This document shows, one piece after another, positions 1 through 8,023 of a stretch of 64,000 bases of DNA. Made by a program: the position numbers and the translations under genes. The stretch's first letter is position 1. Each line of letters starts with the position of its first letter. The stretch is from Luteipulveratus mongoliensis (lineage in GTDB: Bacteria; Actinomycetota; Actinomycetes; Actinomycetales; Dermatophilaceae), in the NCBI RefSeq assembly GCF_001190945.1, contig NZ_CP011112.1:1798001-1862000 (forward strand), read 5' to 3'. The notes beneath the pieces are model-generated. The model saw only the letters and a program-made list of their open reading frames with translations, was not told the origin of the DNA and did not search any database.

Positions 1-1
1 C

Positions 2-409
2 TTCGCGCTGCACCACAGCGGACTGTCCACGGCCGACGTCTATGCCGAGTGCGACCGGCTGCGCGCTGACGAGGACGTCCCGGTGCCCGAGCCGTCCGGA
101 GAGCTGATGACCGCGCTGCGAGCAGGCGACGTCGACCAGCTGGCGTCCGCCCTGATGAACGACCTCGAGCCGGCTGCCTGCTCGCTCGACTCGACGCTGC
201 GCAAGACGATGGCCGCCGGCCTGACCCACGGAGCGCTCGCAACGACGGTCTCCGGGTCTGGGCCGACGGTCGCGTTCCTCGCTCGTGACAAGGCCGCAGC
301 GCTCGACCTGATGGTCTCCCTGTCTGCCGACGGCGTGGCGGACGATGTCGTCCACGCGCGTGGTCCGGCAGCGGGGGCCCACATCCTCAACGACATCACG
401 GTCCGATGA
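2..409 (+). CDS. ispE: 4-diphosphocytidyl-2-C-methyl-D-erythritol kinase, C-terminal part
   Basis: Partial gene; the 5' end lies outside the window and about 135 residues remain. IspE phosphorylates CDP-methylerythritol in the cytoplasmic MEP isoprenoid pathway. The visible part is the C-terminal half of a GHMP kinase, with the glycine-rich segment TVSGSGPTVAFLA that is typical of the third GHMP motif, preceded by the NDLEPAA stretch found in IspE. The gene order ispE followed by an ABC-F ATPase and later glmU-prs-rplY-pth agrees with actinobacterial synteny. The assignment rests on the motif plus context because the N-terminal ATP-binding region is missing. Confidence 0.85.
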   Translation, partial: FALHHSGLSTADVYAECDRLRADEDVPVPEPSGELMTALRAGDVDQLASALMNDLEPAACSLDSTLRKTMAAGLTHGALATTVSGSGPTVAFLARDKAAALDLMVSLSADGVADDVVHARGPAAGAHILNDITVR

Positions 410-425
410 GCGGCTTCACCGCCGG

Positions 426-483
426 AACTGAGTACTGGTTGTTCGACGCGGTTCCAACTGAGTCGAACCACCGGTACTCAGTT
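426..483. repeat. Large imperfect palindrome between ispE and the ABC-F gene
   Basis: The arms 426-447 and 462-483 are inverted repeats of 22 bases with two mismatches, separated by 14 bases; the core is AACTGAGTAC / GTACTCAGTT. A third AACTGAGT copy lies inside the loop at 456-463. No T-run follows, so it is not a classical intrinsic terminator. It may be a dispersed palindromic element or a weak bidirectional hairpin ending ispE transcription. Confidence 0.7.
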
Positions 484-507
484 TCGACGGACAGAACTTA
501 AGGCAGA

Positions 508-2340
508 ATGGCGAATCTTCTTTCGGCCGAACGCATCTCATTGATGCTCGGCACACGGCACATCCTTGACGAAGTCTCACTGGGCATCGGCGGCGGCGAC
601 CGGATCGGCGTGGTCGGACGCAACGGCGGCGGCAAGTCCACGCTGCTACGCGTGCTCCAAGGAGACCAGGCGGTCGACTCCGGTCGGGTGACTCGCGTCG
701 GCAGTCTCACTATCGGCGTGCTCTCACAGGTCGACACGCTGCCGGCCGGCGCCACCGTCGCCGACGCGGTGCTCGGTGACCGCGCCGAGCACGAGTGGGC
801 GGGTGACTCGCGGATCCGAGACGTCCTCAACGGTCTCCTCGGCGGTCTTGAGTTCGCAGGACTCGGCGGTCCTGACGCCGTCGTCGGCCCTCTATCCGGT
901 GGCGAGCGGCGCCGAATCTCGTTGGCACGCCTACTGATCGACGACCCTGACCTGCTGCTCCTGGACGAGCCGACCAACCATCTCGACGTCGAAGGCGTGC
1001 AGTGGCTGGCCGACTTCCTCGTCCAGCGCCGCACCCGGCCGGACAGCGCCGTCGTCACGATCACGCACGATCGGTGGTTCCTGGACGCGATCTCCACGTT
1101 CACCTGGGAGGTCATCCAGGGCCGGGTGGAGTCGTACGAAGGCGGTTACGCGGCGTACGTCCTCGCCAAGGCCGAGCGCACCCGCGTCGCGGCGGTCACG
1201 CAGGAGCGGCAGGACAACCTGCTGCGCAAGGAGCTGGCATGGCTCCAACGCGGAGCGCCGGCACGGACGAGCAAGCCGAAGTTCCGGATCGAGGCGGCCA
1301 ATCAGCTCATCGAGCGGGAGCCGCCGCCCCGCGACGACGTGGCGCTGGCGAGGTTCGCGACCACGCGGCTCGGCAAGGACGTCATCGACCTGCTCGACGC
1401 GACCGTGCAGCTGGGCGACCGCACCATCCTGGACAAGCAGACCTGGCGCCTGGCTCCAGGCGAGCGGACGGGCATCGTCGGCGTCAACGGCGCGGGCAAG
1501 TCGACGCTCCTGCGCGCGATCAGCGGCGAGGTGCCGCTCAGCGCCGGCAAGCGCAAGGTCGGCAAGACCGTCGAGCTGGCCTACCTGAGCCAGGAGGTGC
1601 GCGAGCTCGAACGCCTTCTCGGGATGAGCGTGATCGACGCGATCACCGAGGTCCGCTCCTTCACCATGCTGGACGGCAAGGAGATCAGCGCGAGCCAGCT
1701 GGCGAAGCGGCTCGGGTTCGACGGCCCGCGCCAGCAGGTGCGGGTGAGTGCCCTGTCCGGTGGCGAGCGTCGGCGCCTGCAGCTGCTGCGGCTGCTGATG
1801 CAGGAGCCCAACGTGCTGCTCCTCGACGAGCCGACCAACGACCTCGACATCGAGACGCTGACCTCGATGGAGGACGTGCTCGACGGCTGGGCCGGCACGC
1901 TGCTGGTCGTCTCGCACGACCGCTACCTGCTCGAGCGGATGTGCGACCGCCAGCTCGCGCTCATGGGCGACGGTCAGATCCGCGAGCTGCCCGGCGGTGT
2001 CGAGCAGTACCTCGCGCTCCGTCACGACCAGCACCAAGAGGTCGAGCGACGCACGGCCCGTACGTCGAAGGCTGCGGCCGCGCAGCCGCCGTCGCCGGCG
2101 GCAGGTGACCCGTCGTCGTACAGCCCGGCGCAGCAGCGTGAGGCCCGTAAGGAGCTGGCACGGGTCGAGCGCGCGCTGGCCCGACTGACCGAGCGAGAGA
2201 AGCGGTTGCACGACCAGATGCTGGACGCCGCCACTGATCACGAGCAGACCACGAGCCTCAGCGGCCAGCTGCGTGAGGTTCACGACGAGAAGGAACGGCT
2301 CGAGCTGGCCTGGCTCGAAGCGGCGGAGATCGCTGACTGA
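508..2340 (+). CDS. ABC-F family ATP-binding protein (Uup/EttA-like)
   Basis: A 610-residue soluble protein with two ABC domains in tandem and no membrane segments, the hallmark of ABC-F proteins, which act on ribosomes rather than in transport. Domain 1 has Walker A GRNGGGKST (37-45), signature LSGGE (129-133) and DEPTNHLD (153-160). Domain 2 has GVNGAGKST (325-333), LSGGE (416-420) and DEPTNDLD (440-447). The roughly 85-residue inter-domain linker corresponds to the P-site tRNA interaction region of the family. A charged, coiled-coil-like C-terminal tail (about 540-610) resembles Uup. The start ATG has AAGG a few bases upstream. The precise role (translation rescue, antibiotic resistance, DNA repair) cannot be told from sequence. 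Confidence 0.93.
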   Translation: MANLLSAERISLMLGTRHILDEVSLGIGGGDRIGVVGRNGGGKSTLLRVLQGDQAVDSGRVTRVGSLTIGVLSQVDTLPAGATVADAVLGDRAEHEWAGDSRIRDVLNGLLGGLEFAGLGGPDAVVGPLSGGERRRISLARLLIDDPDLLLLDEPTNHLDVEGVQWLADFLVQRRTRPDSAVVTITHDRWFLDAISTFTWEVIQGRVESYEGGYAAYVLAKAERTRVAAVTQERQDNLLRKELAWLQRGAPARTSKPKFRIEAANQLIEREPPPRDDVALARFATTRLGKDVIDLLDATVQLGDRTILDKQTWRLAPGERTGIVGVNGAGKSTLLRAISGEVPLSAGKRKVGKTVELAYLSQEVRELERLLGMSVIDAITEVRSFTMLDGKEISASQLAKRLGFDGPRQQVRVSALSGGERRRLQLLRLLMQEPNVLLLDEPTNDLDIETLTSMEDVLDGWAGTLLVVSHDRYLLERMCDRQLALMGDGQIRELPGGVEQYLALRHDQHQEVERRTARTSKAAAAQPPSPAAGDPSSYSPAQQREARKELARVERALARLTEREKRLHDQMLDAATDHEQTTSLSGQLREVHDEKERLELAWLEAAEIAD

Positions 2341-2524
2341 AGCGGTTTAAGCCGCTGCTGCGGAACCCCCGACACACCCCACCGCGTCACTAATCTGTTG
2401 AGGCGGACCATCCAGCCGAGACACAGTGGCCACCGACATTGCCGGCGGATCCGACCCGCGTGTGAGCACGGTCGGAGCGTTCTGGAATTCTTGGTCCGAG
2501 CGAGCGACGAAAAGGGGATCGAGC

Positions 2525-3667
2525 GTGAACGAGGTTGGCAGCAGGCTTCGCCGACTTCGTCGCGACCTCAGGCTCTCCCAGACCGACCTGGCCGGAGATC
2601 GATTCACCGCCAGCTACGTGTCGCACATCGAGCGCGGACGGCGCCGCATCAGCGCCGAAGCCCTGGAGTATTTCGCCCAGCAGCTCGGTGTTGACCAGGA
2701 CCAGCTGCGCGACGAACGCCGCGACGGCCACGAGCCGACACCGAGCGCGATGGCCACCAACTTCCTGGTCGAGTCGGACACCGCGTGGCGCGAGCAGGAC
2801 CACGCCCGCGTCCTGCGGCTGACCGAGGAGGCCGTGGCCGGTATCGACCGCCGCGAGCACCCCGAGCTGTGGTGGGTCGTCCAGCACCGCCGGGTCGATG
2901 CGCATCTGGCGCGTGGGGAGCATGCCGACGCCCTGACCGTGTGCCAGGACCTGCTGCGCGAGCCCGTCACCCGCGCCGACTCCTCCCTGCACATGCGCGT
3001 GCTCGCCAAGAAGGCGGACGCGGCGCGCGGTCTGCGGCGGATGGGCGATGCGGTCTCCGCCGCGCAGGAGGCCGTCAACCGTGCCGCCGAGCTGTCGCCC
3101 GAGCACCGTCTCCTTGCGCTCCGTTCGCTGATCGCAGCGGCTGCGGCAGCCGATCACGAACCCATGCTGCAGCGAGCGCACAGCCAGCTGCGCGGTCTCG
3201 ACATCACGCACCTCCCGCCCGTGGCAGCCGGTCAGGCCTACTGGGCGATGGGAGACGCCTGGCTGGTGCGCGGCGAGGTCGTGCACGGCAGCCGCTGCCA
3301 CGAACGCGCGGCTCTGCTGATGCGCGGTCAGGTCGATCTGCGCACCTGGGGGCGGTTCTGCAAGGACAGCGCTCGCGTCCGGATGGGTGCCGGCATCGTC
3401 GACGGGATCCGGCCGCTGGTGCAGGAGTTCACGGTCTGCCTCAACCGGGCCGGCACGGCGACCGACCGCGCGGAGGCGCTGGTCGTGGCGGCTCAGCTCG
3501 CGGTGCTCACGGGTGACATGGCCGAGGCGACCCGCCTGCTCGCGGCCGCGGACCGCTCGGTCGGCGACAGCGACGACGAGGTGCTGGCGCTGCGCGACCG
3601 GCTGCGTGCCGAGGTGGCGCGCGACAAGCGACCGGTGCCCGCAGCCGTACGCCGACGGGCCACCTGA
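2525..3667 (+). CDS. XRE-family transcriptional regulator with TPR-like C-terminal region
   Basis: A 380-residue protein whose first 60 residues form a Cro/C1-type HTH (RLRRLRRDLRLSQTDLA, then YVSHIERGRRRIS). The rest is alanine-rich helical repeat sequence compatible with TPR units, as in signal- or peptide-sensing regulators. The GTG start at 2525 is preferred because AAGGGG sits 8 bases upstream; an in-frame start 99 bases earlier lacks a ribosome-binding site. It stands alone between the ABC-F gene and a convergent marR gene, so its target is not evident from context. Confidence 0.8.
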   Translation: MNEVGSRLRRLRRDLRLSQTDLAGDRFTASYVSHIERGRRRISAEALEYFAQQLGVDQDQLRDERRDGHEPTPSAMATNFLVESDTAWREQDHARVLRLTEEAVAGIDRREHPELWWVVQHRRVDAHLARGEHADALTVCQDLLREPVTRADSSLHMRVLAKKADAARGLRRMGDAVSAAQEAVNRAAELSPEHRLLALRSLIAAAAAADHEPMLQRAHSQLRGLDITHLPPVAAGQAYWAMGDAWLVRGEVVHGSRCHERAALLMRGQVDLRTWGRFCKDSARVRMGAGIVDGIRPLVQEFTVCLNRAGTATDRAEALVVAAQLAVLTGDMAEATRLLAAADRSVGDSDDEVLALRDRLRAEVARDKRPVPAAVRRRAT

Positions 3668-3686
3668 GCGGTCGACTTCCAGCCGG

Positions 3687-4190
3687 TCAGCCCTCGAGGG
3701 CGGCCAGCAGAGTGCGCAACGACATGGCCAGCCGGTCCCGTTCGCGTACCGGCAGGTGACTCAGCAGCTCCTGCTCGCGCTCCAGCAGATCGGCCATCGC
3801 GGCATCGACAACCTGACGACCGTCGTCGGTGAGCCGCACCAGGACGCCGCGACGATCGCTGGGAGCCGGCCCTCGGCGTACGAGACCACGCTTCTCCAGG
3901 CGGTCCACCCGATTGGTCATGGTGCCGCTGGTCACCAGCGTCTGCTGCATGAGCGAGCCGGGGGACAGCTCGTAGGGGTCGCCCGCGCGACGCAGAGCGG
4001 ACAGGACGTCGAACTCCCAGCCTTCGAGCTGGTGCTCGGCAAAGGCCGTCCCGCGCGCCAGGTCCAGGCGGCGGGCCAGCCGCGAGATACGGGAGAGCAC
4101 GTGCAGGGGTGCGACATCGAGGTCGGCGCGTTCGCGCTGCCACGCATCGACGATGACGTCGACCTCGTCCTGGCGGCCACGAGCTGTCAT
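3687..4190 (-). CDS. MarR-family transcriptional regulator
   Basis: A 167-residue winged-helix protein. The region LEGWEFDVLSALRRAGDPYELSPGSL followed by TSGTMTNRVDRLEKRGLV and DRRGVLVRLTDDG matches recognition helix and wing of MarR proteins. It is divergent from the tam-like methyltransferase gene, and two palindromes of TCAAG/CTTGA type lie in the shared promoter region, consistent with autoregulation and control of the divergent pair. The ligand is unknown. It converges with the XRE gene, leaving a gap of about 20 bases. Confidence 0.9.
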   Translation of the reverse strand: MTARGRQDEVDVIVDAWQRERADLDVAPLHVLSRISRLARRLDLARGTAFAEHQLEGWEFDVLSALRRAGDPYELSPGSLMQQTLVTSGTMTNRVDRLEKRGLVRRGPAPSDRRGVLVRLTDDGRQVVDAAMADLLEREQELLSHLPVRERDRLAMSLRTLLAALEG

Positions 4191-4209
4191 GCGGCAAGTG
4201 TAGTCAGCA

Positions 4210-4222
4210 TCAAGTTTCTTGA
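4210..4222. promoter_or_regulatory. Operator-like palindrome 1 (MarR/tam intergenic region)
   Basis: TCAAG-TTT-CTTGA lies 20 bases upstream of the marR start. It has the same half-sites as the second, longer palindrome about 30 bases away. MarR dimers commonly bind such pseudo-palindromes; assignment to this regulator is inferred from position. Confidence 0.6.
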
Positions 4223-4240
4223 CATCGAGACATCTACGAG

Positions 4241-4258
4241 TATCTTGATGTCAAGATA
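4241..4258. promoter_or_regulatory. Operator-like palindrome 2 (MarR/tam intergenic region)
   Basis: TATCTTGA-TG-TCAAGATA is a perfect palindrome with 8-base arms between the divergent marR and methyltransferase genes. Size and symmetry suit a winged-helix MarR dimer. It lies about 50 bases upstream of the methyltransferase start. Confidence 0.75.
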
Positions 4259-4305
4259 GTTCGCGCTGGGGGCCATGCCCTCACCATCGTGCAAGGAGGC
4301 ACGTC

Positions 4306-5100
4306 GTGACGACCTGGGACCCCGCTCAGTACGAACGCTTCGCAGACCACCGCACTCGACCATTCTTTGATCTGCTTGGCCGAGTCGGAGCCGAAAACCC
4401 TTCTCTCGTCATCGATCTCGGCTGTGGCAACGGGCCGATGACGCTCGCCGCGGCCGATCGGTGGCCAGACGCGCGGGTCATCGGCGTGGACAGCTCCGCA
4501 GACATGCTCGAGCGTGCCCGCGATCTCGACGCCGATGGTCGCGTCGAGTGGGTGGAGGCTGACGTCGCGGCCTGGGACCTCTCCGGAGTCGGGGCCCCGG
4601 ACGTGATCGTCAGCAACGCCACCCTGCAGTGGGTGCCCTCGCACCGCGAGCTGATCCCGACGTGGCTGGAGGCCCTTCGGCCGGGCGGCTGGTTCGCGAT
4701 GCAGGTCCCCGGCAACTTCGCCGCCCCTTCGCACGTGGCCGTCCGCGAGGTGGCCGCCGCCCAGCCCCGAGGACCCGAGCTGACCGCCGCACTGCGTGAG
4801 GCGCCGGTGGACGATCCGGTGGCGTACGCCGACCTGCTGGCCGGACGATGCCCTCACGTCGACGCGTGGGAGACGACGTACGTGCAGGTGCTCGACCCGG
4901 GCGGTGAGCAGCCCTCGCCTGTGCTCGAGTGGGTGAAGGGGACGGCGCTGCGGCCGATCTTGGATCGGCTCGATACGGAGGAGCAGGCCGCGTTCCTGGC
5001 CGAGCTCGGGACCCGGCTCGGGCATGACTACCCGCGCCGGTCGTACGGCACGCCTTTCCCGTTCCGACGGATCTTCGCGGTCGGGCAGGTGGCGTCATGA
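4306..5100 (+). CDS. tam: Trans-aconitate 2-methyltransferase-like SAM methyltransferase
   Basis: A 264-residue Rossmann-fold methyltransferase with motif I VIDLGCGNGPMTL, acidic motif GVDSSADML and post-I segment VIVSNATLQWVP. The opening WDPAQYERFADHR and the closing YGTPFPFRRIFAVGQ are characteristic of Tam, which methylates trans-aconitate to relieve aconitase inhibition. The GTG start is preceded by a strong AAGGAGG at 4293-4299. The stop overlaps the ATG of a VOC protein by 4 bases, so the two are translationally coupled. Control by the divergent MarR regulator is likely. Confidence 0.85.
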   Translation: MTTWDPAQYERFADHRTRPFFDLLGRVGAENPSLVIDLGCGNGPMTLAAADRWPDARVIGVDSSADMLERARDLDADGRVEWVEADVAAWDLSGVGAPDVIVSNATLQWVPSHRELIPTWLEALRPGGWFAMQVPGNFAAPSHVAVREVAAAQPRGPELTAALREAPVDDPVAYADLLAGRCPHVDAWETTYVQVLDPGGEQPSPVLEWVKGTALRPILDRLDTEEQAAFLAELGTRLGHDYPRRSYGTPFPFRRIFAVGQVAS

Positions 5101-5456
5101 CAGCGCTCGGGCTGCACCACGTCCAGGTCGCCTGCCCTGCCGGCTCGGAGGACGCCCTGCGCGGCTTCTACGCCGGCGTGCTCGGGCTGCCTGAGGTCGA
5201 GAAGCCTGAGGCCCTGCGGGCGCGCGGTGGGTGCTGGTTCCAGGTGGGGGAGGCGCAGATCCACTGCGGCGTCGAGGCGGACTTCCGACCCGCTCTCAAA
5301 GCGCACCCGTGCCTGCTCGTCGATGACGTCGACGCGCTGGCAGCGGCCGTGGCGGAGTCCGGTGGCGACGTGCGGTGGGACGAGCAGATCGTCGGCGTAC
5401 GGCGCTTCCACACCGACGACCCGGTCGGCAACCGCATCGAGATTCAGCAGGCCTGA
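5097..5456 (+). CDS. VOC-family (glyoxalase/dioxygenase fold) protein
   Basis: A 119-residue single-unit VOC protein: LHHVQVACP opens the first beta-alpha-beta-beta-beta module and DPVGNRIEIQQ closes the second. Likely metal-binding residues are in HHVQ, in the QIHCGVE segment and in the terminal RIEI strand. Its start overlaps the methyltransferase stop (ATGA). Substrate is unknown; the family ranges from glyoxalases to resistance proteins. Cotranscription with tam suggests a shared stress or metabolite-damage role. Confidence 0.85.
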   Translation: MTALGLHHVQVACPAGSEDALRGFYAGVLGLPEVEKPEALRARGGCWFQVGEAQIHCGVEADFRPALKAHPCLLVDDVDALAAAVAESGGDVRWDEQIVGVRRFHTDDPVGNRIEIQQA

Positions 5457-5459
5457 CGG

Positions 5460-6092
5460 TCAGCTCTTGCGGCCCAGCTTCGGCTTGGGCTCCATGCCGG
5501 TCAGGCCGTTCCAGATGAGGTTGACCATGTGGGCGGCGAGCTCCTCCTTCTTGACCTTGCGGCCCGACTCCAGCCACCACTCGCCCGTCAGCGCGATGCA
5601 CCCGAGCAGCATCTGCGCATAGATCGGGACGGACTTCATGTCGAGGTTGGTCTTCTTGAACGTCGTGGCCAGAGCCTGCTCGACCTGCACCGCGATGTCG
5701 GACATCAGGCTGCCCAGCGAGCCGCCGGTGTGCCACGACGGCGAGTCATGAGTCAGCACGCGGAAGCCGTCCGGTGAGTCCTGGATGTAGGTGAGCACGG
5801 CCAGCGCGGCGTCCTCGAGCAGCTGGTGCGGTGAGCTCTCGTCAGCGGTGAGCGCCTTGGTGATGACCTCCAGCATCCGCGCCATCTCGCGGTCGACCAC
5901 GACGGCGTACAGCCCCTCTTTGCCGCCGAAGTGCTCGTAGATCAGCGGCTTGGTCACCCCGGCCTTCGACGCGATCTCCTCGACGGTGGTGGCGCCGACG
6001 CCGCGTTCGGCGAACACCTGACGTCCGACCACGATCAGCTGCTCACGACGTTGCTGGCCGGTCATCCGCGACCGGGACGGGTTGGTGCTCAC
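5460..6092 (-). CDS. TetR-family transcriptional regulator
   Basis: About 210 residues. The N-terminal HTH reads RREQLIVVGRQVFAERGV, then VEEIASKAGVTKPLIYEHF, a classical TetR DNA-binding domain; the remainder is the helical ligand domain. It corresponds in position to the tetR gene (Rv1019) next to glmU and mfd in mycobacteria. The GTG at 6092 gives the usual N-terminal length; an in-frame start at 6134 would add 14 residues, and ATG at about 6065 is also possible. It converges with the VOC gene only 3 bases away. Confidence 0.88.
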   Translation of the reverse strand: MSTNPSRSRMTGQQRREQLIVVGRQVFAERGVGATTVEEIASKAGVTKPLIYEHFGGKEGLYAVVVDREMARMLEVITKALTADESSPHQLLEDAALAVLTYIQDSPDGFRVLTHDSPSWHTGGSLGSLMSDIAVQVEQALATTFKKTNLDMKSVPIYAQMLLGCIALTGEWWLESGRKVKKEELAAHMVNLIWNGLTGMEPKPKLGRKS

Positions 6093-6274
6093 TGACCCAT
6101 TGTGACGCCCCACGCGGTCGGATCGGTCAGCCATCCTCGGTCATGCGGGACGCGACCGATGTGTCGCGTCCTGCATGACGGGGGCGAGGGCGAGCCGGAC
6201 GCCCTGACGGCTCGACTACGCTGAACGCTGGTTCTGCCCGTGGCCGACCCCGATAGGGGCGGAAGGTGGGCCGT

Positions 6275-6353
6275 TCCCCGGTTGCTCTGCTGGCAGGGGC
6301 CGCCTGACTTTGAATCAGGATTAGCGACGTTGGTTCGATTCCAACCCGGGGAG
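6275..6353 (+). tRNA. tRNA-Gln (anticodon TTG)
   Basis: Acceptor TCCCCGG (6275-6281) pairs fully with CCGGGGA (6346-6352), discriminator G. Anticodon stem CCTGA/TCAGG (6303-6307/6315-6319) holds loop CTTTGAA, placing TTG at 34-36. T arm GTTGG-TTCGATT-CCAAC is perfect. Two bases lie between D stem and anticodon stem and the variable loop has 9 bases, making it 79 bases, longer than a usual tRNA-Gln. CCA is not encoded. A tRNA-Gln upstream of glmU is a known actinobacterial arrangement. Confidence 0.85.
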
Positions 6354-6526
6354 CACATCGCAGTCGCTGCGGCGTACACAGGTTCCGATGTCGGCAGTTG
6401 TGTACGCCGGACCGGGCGCCCGCATCGCCTGCTGGCGTCCGCTGGGTGAATGACAGGTAACCTGTCGGCCTGACACGCGACCTCACCGTCGCGCGACTGA
6501 CCCCCACCTCCCGGAGTGTCCTTCCT

Positions 6527-8023
6527 GTGAGCGTCTCCCGCCCCGCTGCCGTCATCGTCCTGGCCGCTGGTGACGGCACCCGGATGAAGTCCGACCTCAA
6601 CAAGATGCTGCACACCATCGGGGGTCGCACCCTCGTGGCGCACGCACTGCTCGCCGCCGCCGGCACCCAGGCCGCGCATCTCGCGGTCACCGTGCGCGCC
6701 CAGCGCGAGCGCGTGGCGCCGCAGGTGGCGCAGATCGTGCCCGAGGCGGTCATCGCCGACCAGGACGAGGTCAAGGGCACCGGGCGAGCGGCTGAGTGCG
6801 CCCTCGACGCCCTGCCGCCGGACCTGTCCGGCACCGTGCTCGTGACCTACGGCGACACCCCGCTGCTGACCAGCGAGACGCTGCTCGACCTCACTCGCAT
6901 CCACGAGAGCGCCGGCAACGCGGTCACCGTGCTGACCGCGCACCTCGAGGATCCGACCGGTTATGGCCGGATCTTCCGCGGCCCCGACGGCACGGTGCAC
7001 GCGATCATCGAGCACAAGGACGCGGTCAAGGCCCGCGACGAGGGCAGCGAGTTCCAGCACGCCCTTGAGATCGGCGAGATCAACTCGGGCATCTACGCCT
7101 TCGACGTCGAGGTGCTGCGCACGAGCCTGGCCAAGGTCACCACCGACAACGCGCAGGGCGAGAAGTACCTCACCGACGTGCTCGCCATCGCCCGCGATGG
7201 CGGTGGCCGCGTCGACAGCCACAGCATCGAGGACGTCTGGCAGATCGAGGGTGTCAACGACAAGGTGCAGCTGGCGCGCATGGGCAAGGAGCTCAACCGC
7301 CGCACGCTGGACCGGCTGATGCGCGAGTCGGGCGCCATCGTCGTCGACCCGGACACGACGTGGGTCGACGCCGAGGTCACCGTCGGCCGCGACACGGTGC
7401 TCGAGCCCAACATCCAGCTCAAGGGCGCGACCAGCATCGGCGCGGGTGCCACGATCGGCCCGGACACCACGCTGACCGACACCGAGGTCGGAGACGGGGC
7501 CAGCGTCGTACGCACGCAGGCGCACCTGGCCGTCATCGGGCCGGAGGCGACCGTCGGACCGTTCTCCTACCTGCGTCCCGGTACGACGTTGGGCGCCAAG
7601 GGCAAGATCGGCGGCTTCGTCGAGACCAAGAACGCCGACATCGGCGCGGGCGCCAAGGTGCCCCACCTGACCTACGCCGGTGACGCGACGATCGGTGAGG
7701 GCGCCAACATCGGAGCCGGCACAATCTTCGCCAACTACGACGGCGTGGCCAAGCACCACACCAACGTCGGCAAGCACGCCTTCATCGGCAGCAACTCGGT
7801 GATCATCGCGCCGCGCACGATCGCCGACGGGTCGTACGTCGGGGCCGGTTCGGCGATCGAGGTTGACGTGAAGCCCGGACAGATCGCGGTCGCGCGCGGC
7901 CGGCAGCGCAACATCGACGGCTGGGTTGCCCGCCGACGGCAGGGGACCAAGACCCACGAGGCCGCCGAAGCGGCGCTCGCGCAGGACCAGGACACCAGTG
8001 AGGGCGAGGGCACTCCCGCATGA
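6527..8023 (+). CDS. glmU: Bifunctional GlmU: GlcNAc-1-P uridyltransferase / GlcN-1-P acetyltransferase
   Basis: A 498-residue cytoplasmic enzyme making UDP-GlcNAc for peptidoglycan and other glycans. The N-terminal uridyltransferase has LAAGDGTRMKS (13-22) and the GYGRI and EINSGIYAF motifs. The C-terminal half is a left-handed beta-helix of hexapeptide repeats with YLRPG, GGFVETKN and FANYDG, the acetyltransferase active-site region. In the usual SxLPKxLH nucleotide-binding motif an Asn replaces Pro (SDLNKMLH, 22-29). The GTG start has GGAG about 10 bases upstream. The stop overlaps the prs ATG by 4 bases. Its product feeds the polysaccharide locus 4 kb downstream. Confidence 0.97.
   Translation: MSVSRPAAVIVLAAGDGTRMKSDLNKMLHTIGGRTLVAHALLAAAGTQAAHLAVTVRAQRERVAPQVAQIVPEAVIADQDEVKGTGRAAECALDALPPDLSGTVLVTYGDTPLLTSETLLDLTRIHESAGNAVTVLTAHLEDPTGYGRIFRGPDGTVHAIIEHKDAVKARDEGSEFQHALEIGEINSGIYAFDVEVLRTSLAKVTTDNAQGEKYLTDVLAIARDGGGRVDSHSIEDVWQIEGVNDKVQLARMGKELNRRTLDRLMRESGAIVVDPDTTWVDAEVTVGRDTVLEPNIQLKGATSIGAGATIGPDTTLTDTEVGDGASVVRTQAHLAVIGPEATVGPFSYLRPGTTLGAKGKIGGFVETKNADIGAGAKVPHLTYAGDATIGEGANIGAGTIFANYDGVAKHHTNVGKHAFIGSNSVIIAPRTIADGSYVGAGSAIEVDVKPGQIAVARGRQRNIDGWVARRRQGTKTHEAAEAALAQDQDTSEGEGTPA

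Noticed and set aside
6089-7957. Long minus-strand open frame opposite glmU (over 600 codons)
   Set aside because: Antisense shadow of glmU caused by high GC at third positions; low-complexity, no domain, no ribosome-binding site.
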